Shown one piece after another: positions 11,110 through 22,886 of a stretch of DNA of 64,000 bases (its first letter is position 1; the number at the start of each line of letters is the position of its first letter). Source of the DNA: Thunnus maccoyii. Lineage: Eukaryota > Chordata > Actinopteri > Scombriformes > Scombridae. The translations under genes and the position numbers were made by a program. The notes under the pieces are model-generated. The model was not told where the DNA came from. It ran no database searches and worked only from the letters and a program-made list of their open reading frames with translations. The stretch is taken from positions 19,330,042 to 19,394,041 of the forward strand of contig NC_056543.1 of assembly GCF_910596095.1 (NCBI RefSeq), in the 5' to 3' direction.

Positions 11110-12310
11110 TCACACTTGTGCATTTGAAACTGACGTCTTGGTGCTACTGGTGATCCCAGAGATGCTGCTGTCTCTGCTGCCGCTCGTGGACCTTGATTTT
11201 CTGCTCTCACTGATCTCTGTGCGAGCCGAAGACACAAGGCTTTTTTTTGTTGGGACAGCTATGTAGGCATCAGGGAGCTGGTAGGCAAGGCGTCGTTTTG
11301 AACTATGAGGATTAAATTCAAGAAATATATTGTTTAATTTTCTCTGTTGGTGCGTGAGGGTGAATAAAAAATGCTGGATATATGATATACACACACACAC
11401 ACGCACAAACAGTCATCACAGCACTGTACCTTGAGTGGCACCCTTCCCTCCCTGCAAAGATACTGTAAATAAGACCTCCGACAACAAGTAAGGTGGAGCC
11501 TCCCCAACCAATAAACACTCCAACACCTATTTCAAACCTGGCAATAAACACAAGAATAAGTCATGAAGATACGGTACTCCACTCAAAGAATTATGTGATC
11601 AATATTGATGCAATAATAAGGCTAGTTTGTTGTATACTTCATCCATGTCACTTAAAAACGGTACATACTTCTGAGCCCTGAAGTTTGGGTCTTGAAATTC
11701 TGCTCTAATTTTGTTGCCATAATAGGAGAAAGCAACCATAGAACACATCCCTGAAACAAAAGGCACATATTTCTCTCACAATATTGCAACATGACCTCTT
11801 TCAATTAACTCTCGGTGTGACATCTTACCTCCGATAAGGTAATTCATCCCCCCAGCAAAGGTTACTCTTGCATTAGCGAGTTCTGATCCTCCAATCTTAG
11901 TGCACTTCATTCCCACTAAGACCAGAACTGATCCAAAGAATGACAGGATAATAGAGATGATGATGAGAGCGCGGCACATGTGAATGTCCCCTGTCCAAGA
12001 GCAGCAAAACAAAATTCAGCACACACACTACAAGATTCAGATACTATCATGCCTTGTGCTAAAATACATTTTACTCACAATTAAGTGCAAGCATTGATGG
12101 AATTCCTTTGCAGTCAGAGACTCCAGTTGAATCAGATATACAATCCTTCCACAGGTTGGAGAAGTAGTTCGATGTAGTCAGAACTATGCTGTCAACTTCT
12201 GACCAAGTCCAGATCTCTGTAGGCATGGTGGAACAAACCAGGATCCATCCAGACACACAAACCACAAAGCAGCCGATCTCCATGTACATCACCACAGTCC
12301 TGTAACTCAT
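11110..12310 (-). CDS. cldn10-like: Claudin-10-like tight-junction protein, paralog 1 (nearest dnajc3)
   Basis: Four-pass tight-junction claudin; claudins set paracellular ion permeability. Exons (minus): 12079-12310, 11829-11990, 11669-11750, 11430-11537, 11110-11302; total 777 nt, 258 aa. The 232/162/82/108-nt exon sizes and the phases 1-1-2-2 match the other claudin-10 genes here. Extracellular loop 1 shows SNLWKDC...C, the claudin-10 version of W-NLW-C-C, followed by GIPSMLALN. TM2 to loop 2 read [20 protein letters not shown] and CSMVAFSYYGNKI..EFQDP, then TM4 GVGVFIGWGGSTLLVVGGLI. The cytoplasmic tail is unusually Ser/Arg-rich and ends NAQV, a possible hydrophobic PDZ ligand unlike the YV end of canonical claudin-10. 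It is probably one of the fish-specific cldn10 duplicates (c/d/e type); the exact letter cannot be assigned without a tree. Confidence 0.93.
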
Positions 12311-13143
12311 GTTCGCCTTGAAGTTGAACAGCTAGATGGAGAAAAGGCAAATCACACAGTAGCACTGTCACAAGCTCCTGAACTGTAGGAGGAGAGAAGA
12401 TTGCTCACCGCAGAGTCTGTAAGTCCCACCTCACATGACGATAACACACACACAAAAGAGGACAAGTGTGGTTTGTGTACATCATCACATGTTTTGCCTT
12501 ATTCTTGTGTTATGTGAAGGTCACCTTGATAATGTGTTTGTTGTTAGTATGATACCCAGCAGTGTACCAGCATGGGTTTCAGTTCCATTCATAGTGTGTT
12601 GGTGTAGGTTTGGGCCTCTTATTTCAGATGGTGTGTCTGACAAAGTCCAACAATGTTAACAAGGCAATAATAACACACATGAAAGTAAGAAAGGGCAAGT
12701 TTTAAAGGATTTGCAATATCATTAGTGGCATTCTTTTGTTGTTACACATTAACGATAATGACAGGAGAATGATACACTTTGTGTGTAAGATCTGAATTGA
12801 GGATAAGCTGGTGCAAAATTATGAGGGCAGTCATGAGTTACAGTAATAAGTAATTCAAAATATCACCAATGAAATAATTAATTGGAAAGAGACTCACAAT
12901 GCTCATTATAAAATTCGTACAAAGTTTTTTATATATATATTAACATACTTCAGATACATTCTTAATTGTAATACATGCTTTGGTTAAATCACATTTACTG
13001 TACACGAAATTTAACAAGTGAAGAGTAAACACAAGACAATATGTTTTATGCAGTTTATGAACTGTTATCCTATCTGCAGTATAAGCTATGTTGATTTTTT
13101 TGTATTAAAATAAAATTGCATATAAAAAAAGATATTTGAGCTA
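12311..13143. other. Spacer between claudin-10 paralogs 1 and 2
   Basis: About 830 bp of AT-rich DNA. It must hold the paralog 1 promoter and the paralog 2 3' UTR. I recognised no TATA box, CCAAT box or extra first exon in it. Confidence 0.5.
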
Positions 13144-14787
13144 CTACACAAATGCATCTCTTTCTGAGATTTTATCCGGCGTTGTCTGAGAAAGCTTCGA
13201 GATCTTGGAGCTGCTGGATCTTCCTGAGTCTATATAATAAGATCCATACTGCCTAGACGGTCTGTAGTATCCGGTGTACAGGGTTCTTCCTCTGGAGCGA
13301 GGGGCCATGTATGTGCCTCCTCCATAGTCATATACCACTTTACTGTAAGACCAAACATTGCCAAAGTTAATAATGCATTGACCTCAGCGAACATAGGGAA
13401 AGGGATGGAAATACTAGATGAATTAGAATACCTTTCAGGGCAGATTACTCGGTAGACTGTCACAGCATAAAACACCGCTCCTAAAAGGATGAAGAAACAT
13501 CCCACCAATCCAAGAAATATGGGAGGTCCTAGGTCATACCTGGAATCAGTTAAAATGTGATTTTAAAAAGGCATTATGCATTGTAACACTATACATCAAA
13601 TACAATACATCAAATTTTGGCATCAGTGGAGCTCTGCAGTGCAGTAAATGTAGTAAATTTGAGTTGGAAATTGATAGAATTTCAACTTAAAGGAGATCTG
13701 ATTCAGTGTGACAAACTGTACCGTAAGACTCCTGGTCCTACACTGGGAGCAAAGGATGTTCTGGCAATCCTGTTGATGTATAAGCAGTATCCAGAAATAT
13801 CTGACACACCTGTGTGCAGAGGTTTCGTTGATACCAAGAAATAATGAGGGCAAAACATTTCTGTCATTTACAGAGACAAACACGATGTGTTAGTGTGTGT
13901 GTGTGTGTGTGTGTTCTATACGCACCGCCAGCAAAATGAAACACTGCTCCTGCAAAAAGCAGTTTGTCTTTGGTTCTATCTGCTCCACCGATGTAAGTGC
14001 ACTCCATTCCAATAAAGCATAATACCACACCAAAGAATCCCAGAGTTAACCCACACATGAGCAATCCTCGCACTCCCTGGATGAAAGCTGTGAGAAACAC
14101 AAACAGTTCAAGCAAAAAATGAAAATGGATTTAGAAAAAGTTCAATTTCTCTCAGAATGAAAAGAGGCGGACGTGAGTATGAAACAAATCATATGCTCTT
14201 TGGAAAGTCCTTTTATTCACTTGTCCAAAAATGCAGTCCAATTAAAAAGCCCTGCAGTAAATACTATCTTTGCAAAGCTTATAATAATTAGTCTCTATCA
14301 AAGAGGTAGTTTGTTGAGGCTGTGGTGATAAAATATTTTTTACAGCTTACAGTATATTCCAATCCAACACAAAAACACAAAGACATTTAACCTTTTAAAG
14401 TGTCCATTTAATTGTGTGCACCATCTTTACGAGTACTCTACACCCAGGTTAAGCATTGAACTACAGGACTGCAAATCTTTCTATTCATGCAGAGTGGCAG
14501 CACTTAAAACATCATTGCTGAGATATATAAAACATGTGCACTGCTGAGCACTTACGGGTGACACTCCAGAGCACCGGGAAGTCTCTACAGTTTGTCACTG
14601 CCGTAGAATCGGTGAAACAGTCCTTCCAGAGGTTAGACCAGTACCAGGCCACCTTGATGATGAAGGATCCTCCTTGGCCTCCTAACTGGGTGATCCTCCA
14701 GTAGTCCATGGCCATTGTGCACAGCACAAACAGCCATCCCAGTGATGAGATCAAAAAGCCAGATATTTGAATCAAACGTTTCTCCAT
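13144..14787 (-). CDS. cldn10-like: Claudin-10-like tight-junction protein, paralog 2 (divergent)
   Basis: Exons (minus): 14556-14787, 13926-14087, 13722-13809, 13432-13539, 13144-13342; total 789 nt, 262 aa. Loop 1 keeps the claudin core (YWSNLWKDC, then nine residues, then C). The start MEKRLIQISG was preferred over an upstream in-frame ATG because it places TM1 at the N-terminus, as in relatives. Exon 3 is 88 nt instead of 82 and reads VSDISGYCLYINRIARTSFA. There the usual charged EFFDP-type motif of loop 2 is replaced by SFAPSVGPGV. TM4 is PPIFLGLVGCFFILLGAVFY. The tail is Tyr/Arg/Ser-rich and ends ERDAFV, a plausible PDZ ligand. The reading frame is intact with good splice sites, so it looks functional. 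It is less conserved than its neighbours. Intron 2 is only 116 bp and contains a (GT)11 run (13893-13914). Confidence 0.9.
13893..13914. repeat. (GT)11 microsatellite
   Basis: A short GT run inside the 116-bp intron 2 of claudin-10 paralog 2, beginning about 11 bp past the exon 2 donor. Confidence 0.95.
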
Positions 14788-15967
14788 TTCGGAAATCAGT
14801 AAATTAAACCAGATCTGCTCATGTAGTCTAGTGTAATGGTAGGAGTGCAAAACAGTGAACTAACACTTGGTGTCTACTCAGTGGGCGGCAGGATGATGAG
14901 GCGTTTCTTGTGTCATTTCAGAGGGTGGACAGGATGACAGTGTGTGTGTGTGTGCCATGTGCCATTAGTGTTGATGAGGGCTCTGTGCCATTGTATGAGA
15001 TGTTTACTGTAAACGTTCAGGAACGTGTCACCCACTTGAGATATTTCACACCACTTCTAGCTACTTTTTCCATGATATGAACTTTTACATCATTTGTGTA
15101 TCCACTTTACAGCAATAATGCAACAATGGCATGACATTAATGTTCAATCATTTTTTGACAACCAGCTTAATATCAGGAAATGTTCCAATAAAGTGATAAA
15201 GCTGGCTCCCAAAGTTCTTTACAAGAAAGTATAATAAAAACTGTAAAACTGCTGCCCTCTTCCGACCCGCCACAGGATCAAATATGACATCATCTGCAGA
15301 CAAAACAAGAAATACAAAAAACAGAACCTTCTTCTTATTTTTATTTGTTTTTATCTCCTCTCATATACTCTACTTCTACTTTTAAAGGAAGTGAGATTAC
15401 ATATCATGTTCTACACGTTGTTCTACTCCCAGTGTTCTTCAAGTCTGTATGTTACAAAATCATAGTTAATGGTTATATCATGGAAAACAAGAACATCTGT
15501 GTTTGACACAGTTTTAAATATATCGTCATTACAGATTAACAACATGTGCAGGTTACTTACAGTTAAAACTGTACAACCAATATATGTCTTGCAAAATATT
15601 ACACAATTATTAGTAAAATTTCCACATACAGATACAAAAGGAGAAAATTATGCAAAACTTCAGAAAAAGACACATTGTGAACCAAATGTTGTTGATTCTG
15701 CTGTTTAATATGTAGAACGGAGGAAAGTATAAAATCCCCAAATCAGGAAGTAAACTATATCATTTTGTAAATTTGTACCCCCAGAAGAAACATGTAAAGA
15801 TTAAACTTAATACATGGTGAGTCAAAAATCAATATCGCCAAATTCCCCTGGTGTTAGACAGAAACCACCAAGTTTCATACAGTGTGCTGTATCTTTTAGT
15901 TTATAGTATATCTTTTATGACATTTGCACCAGTGGCATCGACTTAAAGTTTTTAATATTCACATCCC
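14788..15967. other. Spacer between claudin-10 paralog 2 and cldn10
   Basis: About 1.2 kb, AT-rich. It should contain the cldn10 3' UTR (15968 downwards) and the paralog 2 promoter. A candidate polyadenylation signal for cldn10 lies at 15340-15345. No further exon was seen. Confidence 0.5.
15340..15345 (-). terminator. Candidate polyadenylation signal of cldn10
   Basis: AATAAA on the minus strand, about 620 bp past the cldn10 stop. It is followed by a T/GT-rich stretch, as expected of a cleavage region. No transcript evidence. Confidence 0.35.
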
Positions 15968-17672
15968 TTACACATATACATTCTTATCAAAGTGCTGCAC
16001 CCTGGAGGAGTTGCTGTAGTCTGGAGGCGGCCTGTGGTTGACAGGCTTTGCATGCCCTCTCGGGTAGGAGGAGATATGAGAATGTGACGCAGCGCCTTTG
16101 TAGATATATTTTGCCTGACTGTTGCTGTAAAGAGACAGAATTCACAGATTCATCCTCACAAATCAAACCACCTCTCAACAAAACTGATACATACAGTAGG
16201 TCCTCTGTATAACGTAAACATAGTATGTGTTACTCATACAAACCTTTTGCTAAAAGAGTCTGCAATGGAGAGACAGAGCATGCTGCCTCCCAGAATACAG
16301 AGGATAGAACCTGCCCAGCCGATGAAGAGCGCGGCTCCCAGCTCATACCTAGAGACAAAGAGCAGTATTTAATGGTATTGTGTTTTAATGGTATTGTGTA
16401 TTTAATGGTATTGTGTAGAGTCAGAACTGTTTAATAGTCACATTAAACAGTTCTGACTCTACAGTTTAAACATGCTTCTTACTTCTGTGCGATATACATC
16501 GGGTCGAAAAACTCTGATGTTATCCGGTGTGCGTAGAGGGAACATGCTGAAAGCGAGCAGAGGCCTGAAAAAAGCAAGAAAAAGGCCGTCATCAATTTAG
16601 AGCAACAGAAAATGCTATTACACAGATGATTCTACAGGCTCACTATACTTACCACTAAGAATGAAATTTACACCAGCAAAGCAGGCAATCCCGGCTTTGT
16701 TTTTGTCACTTCCTCCAATTTTGGTGCATTTCATCCCAATAAGGGCACATATAGTGCCAAAAAACCCCAGACAGACAGCTGCAATCATCAATCCCCTGCA
16801 AGCTTGGATGTAACCTGGAAAAAACAGAAATCATATAGAGGTCTATTTAAATGCCATCAAAAAGTGTTACACTCTCACATCTGCACACCGCAAGGTCAAC
16901 AAGATTTTGACCTTGTGACAAATTTACACATAAAGCATGAAATACAATTTGTCACAAGTGACCATAATCGTTTTTAGGTTCCTCGTGGCGAGGTAATGAC
17001 TGCCTTGGTATGAAACTTCTCATTCAGATGTGTTTTTGAGGCAAATATTACCTTGGAAGTTAACCCCTGAGACTAGTCAGCCGTGGTAGAAACTGCCTGA
17101 GGTTCCAAGTAAATCTCATTTATAGCCTTCAAGCTCCAACAACTAGGGCTAAACATTGACATATTTGGAGGGTAAATGAGTTGTTCCCTGGAGACTTGCA
17201 TTAGGCTTTAGGGTATCTATTAGTCCTGACTAGAGATGGCTTTAATTTGTATTTTCCAACAAATTTAAAATAAGGCACCAGGACGAAGGATGAGGGTGAA
17301 TCTGTGACAGTGTAAACATAAAAACAAAATAGCCTGAAGAAACATTTATCAAGTCAAGTCAACATGATCAAACAACAGCATTAAAAAGGTCAAGAAACAT
17401 TCACAGTCAAAGGTAGAAAAAGAAAACAAGCATCCAACAAGAAGGAAAAAGAAGAGCAGACCATCCAATGCCAACAGTGAGGGAAAGTCTTTGCAGTTGG
17501 AGACTCCTGTTGAATCTGTCACACAGGTCTTCCACAGGTTGGACCAGTATGTGGCCGTGGTGATGACTGTTCCATCAAGTGAAGACACCTTCCAATAGTC
17601 CGTCGGCAAGGTGGAAGATACCAGCACCCATCCCGAAGTGGTTAAAATAAAGGCCAGGATCTCCTGAAACAT
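15968..17672 (-). CDS. cldn10: Claudin-10, b-type isoform (exon 1b plus shared exons 2-5)
   Basis: Tight-junction claudin; in mammals the b isoform forms a cation-selective paracellular channel. Exons (minus): 17462-17672 (1b), 16653-16814, 16483-16564, 16244-16348, 15968-16124; total 717 nt, 238 aa. Exon 1b reads [20 protein letters not shown], then [20 protein letters not shown], nearly the mammalian 1b sequence. Shared exons give [13 protein letters not shown], then [35 protein letters not shown] and TM4 [18 protein letters not shown]. The C-terminus DKNVYV is the canonical claudin-10 PDZ ligand. This is the closest match to tetrapod CLDN10 in the cluster. Exon 4 is 105 nt, one codon shorter than in the paralogs. 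The 1b donor is GTCTGC, weak beyond the GT. Intron 3 (16349-16482) consists largely of a triplicated 16-mer and a perfect hairpin. Confidence 0.95.
16368..16416. repeat. Three tandem copies of a 16-bp unit in cldn10 intron 3
   Basis: The unit tttaatggtattgtgt occurs at 16368-16383, 16384-16399 and 16401-16416, identical each time with one base between copies two and three. The last copy runs into the left arm of the hairpin at 16415. Confidence 0.95.
16415..16462. repeat. Perfect 21-bp inverted repeat (hairpin) in cldn10 intron 3
   Basis: Positions 16415-16435 and 16442-16462 are exact reverse complements separated by six bases. RNA from either strand could fold into a 21-bp stem with a hexaloop. 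It lies inside a 134-bp intron. Confidence 0.95.
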
Positions 17673-20111
17673 GCTGTTGTCACTGCTACGGAGAAGACTC
17701 CTTCACACTGCTGTGGCTGCTAATTAAGTTGGTGGGGACCTAAATTTGATTAACGCTTCCCCGGCTAGTAAAGCTTGTTGAAAGGCTCCGCACTAGTAAG
17801 TTCAATGGATAGGTTGTGATTGATAGTTAATGTGTTGTGGACTGTTATATTCTGTTGGGAGGAGTTTAGCCCTAAAAATCAGCAAGTGGCCAGTGGTCTA
17901 TTACAACGTCTTCCAACCCCTCACCTACTACACGTCACTGTGACTCACAGTCATAGATGATGAGGGGATTGAAGGTCCTGGATGTAGAAAGTGGGCCAAT
18001 GACGTCAGTAATGACGTTTAGAATTAAAGGAAGCAACTGTGCACATGAATGATATATTTATAGCTGTGAGTGAGTTTGTGTGTGTGTATTTTGTGGGTAA
18101 CAAATCAATTTGATTAATAAGTAATAATAATGATACCACACTGGAAAAATACTTAATTGAAAGTAAAATTTTTGCATTGAAGATTAGACACTTAAAAAAG
18201 CACTGCAGTGGTCTTAAAGTGTTAAATTATTAATGTATTAACCTGTAATGAGTTAATGTTGTCACTCCAGGTTAGATTAAACTGACAATTCATACATACT
18301 GATAGTTACAACCACTTTATCACTGTAAATAAAAAAGGGGTTTAAAAAAACCCTGACAATTCATCATACATTATATTGTGTGGCAATGCATTTAGTATGG
18401 ACAGTCTCAACAAAAAAATGAACATCAAGCTTCACAAAAGCAGCATTTATTGTTTTGGTGGTCATGTCCGTTTCTCTAGTCTGTGTACATTTCTATCTAA
18501 ATTGTGTCTCAGGATTTATTTTTGAGTCTAGAAACCTGACTCCAGAAACAGATATTTGAGAGAGGATACAGTGAATGTGTCACCTTCTACCTGTCACCTT
18601 GCACTGACTCATATGATTAATACAAGTGAGTGTTTGAGCTTCCTTGTGCAAGATGTAGATAACTTATTGACAGCATGTCACCCACCCCGATGTCTCAGGA
18701 GGCTACATCGCAAAGAAATGTGTTTATTACTTCATGAAAGGAGAAAATAAAAAATATTCTGGATATCACAGTGAGTAGCAAACATCAGGGAAATCACACC
18801 TAATTAGGAATTCATCAAGCTTTCATAATCTGAATTAGAGCCCCATCTGGTGGATGTACATGTAGATAAAGACACTACTGCCACCCTCAGATGGAGCACG
18901 GAGTCTTAAAGCACTTTGTTACTTGTAACTGTTTAGGTTGAAAACATATAATTTGTGAATGAATATGATAAACAAATAAAGATATAGTCAATACATGGAT
19001 AAAACAGTATTGCTGGGGAAAAAGAACCTATAGATCCTAAATAGACAAAAAGAACATAAATCCTTCAATACTGAGTAAATACTGTGATTGTAATATAAAA
19101 TATGGGTGTAAAAGGGTTTTTACTGAATATCATAATTTAATTTTGATTTGTGTATTTTCTCCCCTGCTGGCTCACATGACCTACAATATGTCTTTGCTTT
19201 CCCGGCTCTTACAGAGGCTTCTCTGACTCACACATACTTAGTTTGATATTTCCCTCAAAGGATTACACATTTGCCACAGCTAACATGTGTTCCATAATCG
19301 GGAGCAGAAACCAATATATCATCAATTGCTTTCATTATTTAGTCATTTCTTTTTTTCAGTGTGAAACTATATTTTTAGTTGTCAGAAATCTGAAACAGGG
19401 TAACAAGTGATTTGTCCAGTGTCTCAATTTGTGATTATATCAGCGATGATTTTAGTAAAAGATAACAGATTAGGTGTAATTTGATATGTGAACAGTGATA
19501 TTGTATAAGACTCCACAATCAGGTTCATTTTAAAAACAGAGATAAACCAAGTCTTTCACTGACAAGTTGACAAATGCGCTGAAAGACTTTCCTCTATGAG
19601 AGATACTTAATGACAAGCTTTGAGTAAAGATTTCTTCCCAGAACAGATCACTTGAAAATGAGTTCCTTAGTAATATTTTACTTTTTAATAATTTTCCATA
19701 GTAATTTCAAGGACCGCTTAACATAATGAATTTAACACAGTGTGAAGGTGGTAACTTGTAATAAAGTTTCATGTCCATTCATAAGAGTTTATCCTATTAA
19801 GTTTGAGTTTTGATGACAGTTTGGAGCAGCAAACTGATTCTTCTTATATGTCAGTGCATGTTTTCCGAACCATCTGTGTTGATAAATGTTTAAGTTATTC
19901 TGTGCTGTTACACATTAAGGACATTTCATAAAGCACCAACAATACCCTGCCATAAGTTAGTACATTCTGTTCATACACTAGATGCAATGCCAATATAATT
20001 TACTCAGTATTTCACCATGAAAGACACAAATGCGCTATGCAGTTACAGTGGTAGTAGTGCAAGAGCATGCAGATAGTGTTTCTGGCAGCTGTTAGACACT
20101 GAGCTGCTTAC
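17673..20111. other. cldn10 region between first exons 1b and 1a
   Basis: About 2.4 kb, intronic for the a isoform and promoter-proximal for the b isoform. On the minus strand there is a TATAAATA word near 18055-18063, about 390 bp upstream of the 1b start, a possible but unproven core-promoter element. No exon was recognised. Confidence 0.4.
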
Positions 20112-20325
20112 CTTCCAGCTTAAGGATAGTATGATGTGGTCTGCAGTGCAGAGCTCCAATGGCATTCCCAGCACAGTTGGTCCACAGACCCTGGAGCACC
20201 CAGGTGGCTGTGATGACTGAGGATGCCCGGCTGGTGGTCCGCCATTCGTGGGACACTGTTGCACCGATCGTGGCACCCAGCCCTGCTAGGCCGCTGAGAA
20301 AAGCCAAAATCTGCAAGCCTGACAT
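20112..20325 (-). CDS. cldn10: cldn10 alternative first exon 1a (a-type isoform)
   Basis: An exon of 214 nt (71 codons plus one base) ending in the strong donor GTAAGC in phase 1, the phase needed to join exon 2 at 16814. It reads MSGLQILAFLSGLAGLGATI, then RASSVITATWVLQGLWTNCA, then CRPHHTI. The length and RASSVITATWV.QGLW.NCAGNA core are those of mammalian CLDN10 exon 1a, whose product is an anion-selective paracellular channel. Loop 1 has the classic GLW-C-C motif and several Arg residues. With exons 2-5 it gives 720 nt, 239 aa. It lies about 2.4 kb upstream of exon 1b, so it needs its own promoter, and the 1b region is spliced out as intron. Confidence 0.93.
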
Positions 20326-21799
20326 TTGGTGGGTTAAGATATGTATGCAGTCTTTTAGCAGATTTAGGAAAAGGAGACGAAATAAAATCGCCCCAGGCAG
20401 GCAAATTACACTGTGACATGTGTTTCACTGAGATGATTTACAGACAGGACATCTTTTTTGCATCTCGTGTGCAGAGGGATGGACAGAGGAGTCTGAAAGT
20501 GAAATAGTAAAAGGGAGTCTAAGCTGGCAGTTAGTTATTAAAATTTGTCAAACGATGTTTGAAAATATTCCCTTTGTGTGTACTTGTTTTAGTCTAAAAA
20601 TAAGGCCAAGTATCATATTAACATAAAAAATAATAAAGAGAGTAATCAGTAATCCTTCAAACAAGAGGGAACGTGACAAAGTCCATTTACTAGTTCATCC
20701 ATTTCTGCACACACATGCTTTCTGCCCCCTGACAGTGTGAAGAGAGTGTCTGTTTCCTTCAAAAATAGAAAAGAAAAGAGATGGTAGAATCAATAATGAA
20801 TCATCTGACTGACTAACTTTCAAAACTGGCAAAACATTTTGTACTTTAAATCTTGCAGATGAACATGTTAAATGGAAGTAATAATGGGAAACAACAAATG
20901 TTTACCCTTATGACTTCATGTAGCCACATAAGCTACTCTTTTAACAAAGGTCAAGTCATATATCTCTCCCCAATATCCTCCACCAATGACTGAGGTGATT
21001 GTAGGAGGGTCGCTTCAAATTCTATTCATTGATTGTCATTTTTATCAGCTCTTACCTTCCCATCTGTAATGTGAACCTTTATAAAAGCTCTATTGGAAAT
21101 CGTTACTGAAACTAAATCAAACAGGGAGCAGAGGTCTAATTTCAAATTTGGTTTGCAATTAGTTGACTTGTTGTATTTTTGTTGCATTTTTATGGCGGAA
21201 TAAGAAAAATACACCTAAACTGTACAATTTGCTTAGTGGTACAAAACAAGTGGAAGTGGGTTTCAGTGTATTTGACCAAAAATGGTGCTGGAACAGGTGT
21301 AAATTTCACAATTTACAATTGTGTTTTAATTAGGGTTTCTTCACTTTATTTTAGGCTATACTTTAATTTGAGATACAATATGAGGCAAGCCATGCCAAGC
21401 CTTCCTGCAGAAATACAGTATCCAGGTAGATGGTGGGAAAGAGCTCTCCTGTAGGTGTCCCCTTATTCTTTCTTTGAAAAATAAACAGACATGTGTTACA
21501 TTTTCCTCTGTGGCTTGAATTCTGTTGAATATTAACATGTGTACATATGAAGGTGACATTTAACTAACTGTATGAAGCCCTGAGGAATAAATCTTGAAGA
21601 TCCCCTCCAGACATATTTGAAGACATATTAACACATTTTTTTTTTTTTTTTTTACAAAAAGTTCAGTTAACTAGTTCAGACTTCTTAGAATGACATCTAC
21701 TCCTTCTTCCTCGTTGATAAATTCAGACTCTATGAATCAAAAAATACTGCTAGTCACAAGATGTCTCCTGCTGCTCCTGCTGTTTCCACATCACATGCA

Positions 21800-22210
21800 T
21801 ATTAGACTATGATTGGCTCCTAGTTGTGATGTCACAAATCCTGCTTGTAGGTACACGCCTGTAACTGAGATTTAAGGTGAGCTCAGAGAAACTTTCCCCC
21901 TCCAGCAGACGAATGTGAAAACAGCCTTCTTGTGTCAAACTCTGCACACACATCATTCTGTACAGTGAAGCTTGAACATCCAACTGAAGTAAAAAGAAGC
22001 AAAACACAATTTTGAGTGGATGGGGACTATAATTGTCCATAAATTGTTCACAGGATAAAAAAACAGCCTGTACTGGTAAAGAGATCACTATTGCTCCACA
22101 AGTGAAAAGTTTATAAAAGGGAGAAAAATCTCAGACCAGACGGTTATAAAAAAAGGTTTGATGGTGAGGTTTGTATAATTCTGATGGATGCTTTGTTACA
22201 TTTTAAAAGG
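21800..22210. repeat. Probable dispersed teleost repeat
   Basis: Sequence including gtaactgagatttaaggtga, ccttcttgtgtcaaactctg and ttctgatggatgctttgtta resembles, from memory, a recurring non-coding repeat of percomorph genomes. Boundaries are approximate and no terminal repeats were found. Confidence 0.4.
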
Positions 22211-22862
22211 ATAGAGCTCTTTTTTTCCAATAAACTTTATTGAAACACATATAATAATTATACAGCAAGTGACCAACAATCATGAGTTGCATATACTAAC
22301 ACATGAGGGGGTGTGGAATGAAAATAATGCAGTCTTTGTTGGTTCATTAAGCTATAAATTAAATGTAGCCTATTGGCTTTAATCCAGTTTTTTTTATTGA
22401 GAGAATAGATCAAATTTTAACAGTTTGACATCTCACTCTTACATTGGCTGTTATCTCTTTTTCTTTTGTGAACATACAAATAACCAAAGAAAGACATGAT
22501 GACCCAATTATATACATATATAATAGGCTATATAGTTTAGTACAATACATTATCATCATATAAAACACCGTGAAAGAGTCTATTCTGCATAATGAGTGCT
22601 TGTACAATGTGGAATTGTAACTTTTACTGAGTTCACATGACAGTTTCTGTAAACAGTAATTGGTTGGATAAGAAACTACAAACAACTATGTCGTGAATGA
22701 AATAATCATGATTTTTAGGAGTGAGGATGAAGGTTGGGATTATGGAGGTATGGAGCGGCAGAAAAGTCATGATACAGTAGGTGGCGGCATGCACCTTTAA
22801 TGTTGGCTTGCAGTCCGCCAGGAAAACCAAAGAAGAAGAAGAAGGAGCAGAACTTCTATCAG

Positions 22863-22886
22863 CCAATCACCAGGCAGTGGGCGGGG
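22863..22886 (+). promoter_or_regulatory. CCAAT box and GC box of the abcc4 promoter
   Basis: CCAAT at 22863-22867 is followed 11 bp later by GGGCGGGG at 22879-22886, about 220-245 bp upstream of the abcc4 ATG, in a locally GC-rich stretch (22860-22960). There is no TATA box. It is a plausible NF-Y/Sp1 housekeeping-type promoter. Confidence 0.5.

Noticed and set aside
20043-20428. Alternative frames and antisense open frames over cldn10 exon 1a
   Set aside because: Only the frame starting at 20325 gives the claudin-10a first exon with a correct donor and phase.
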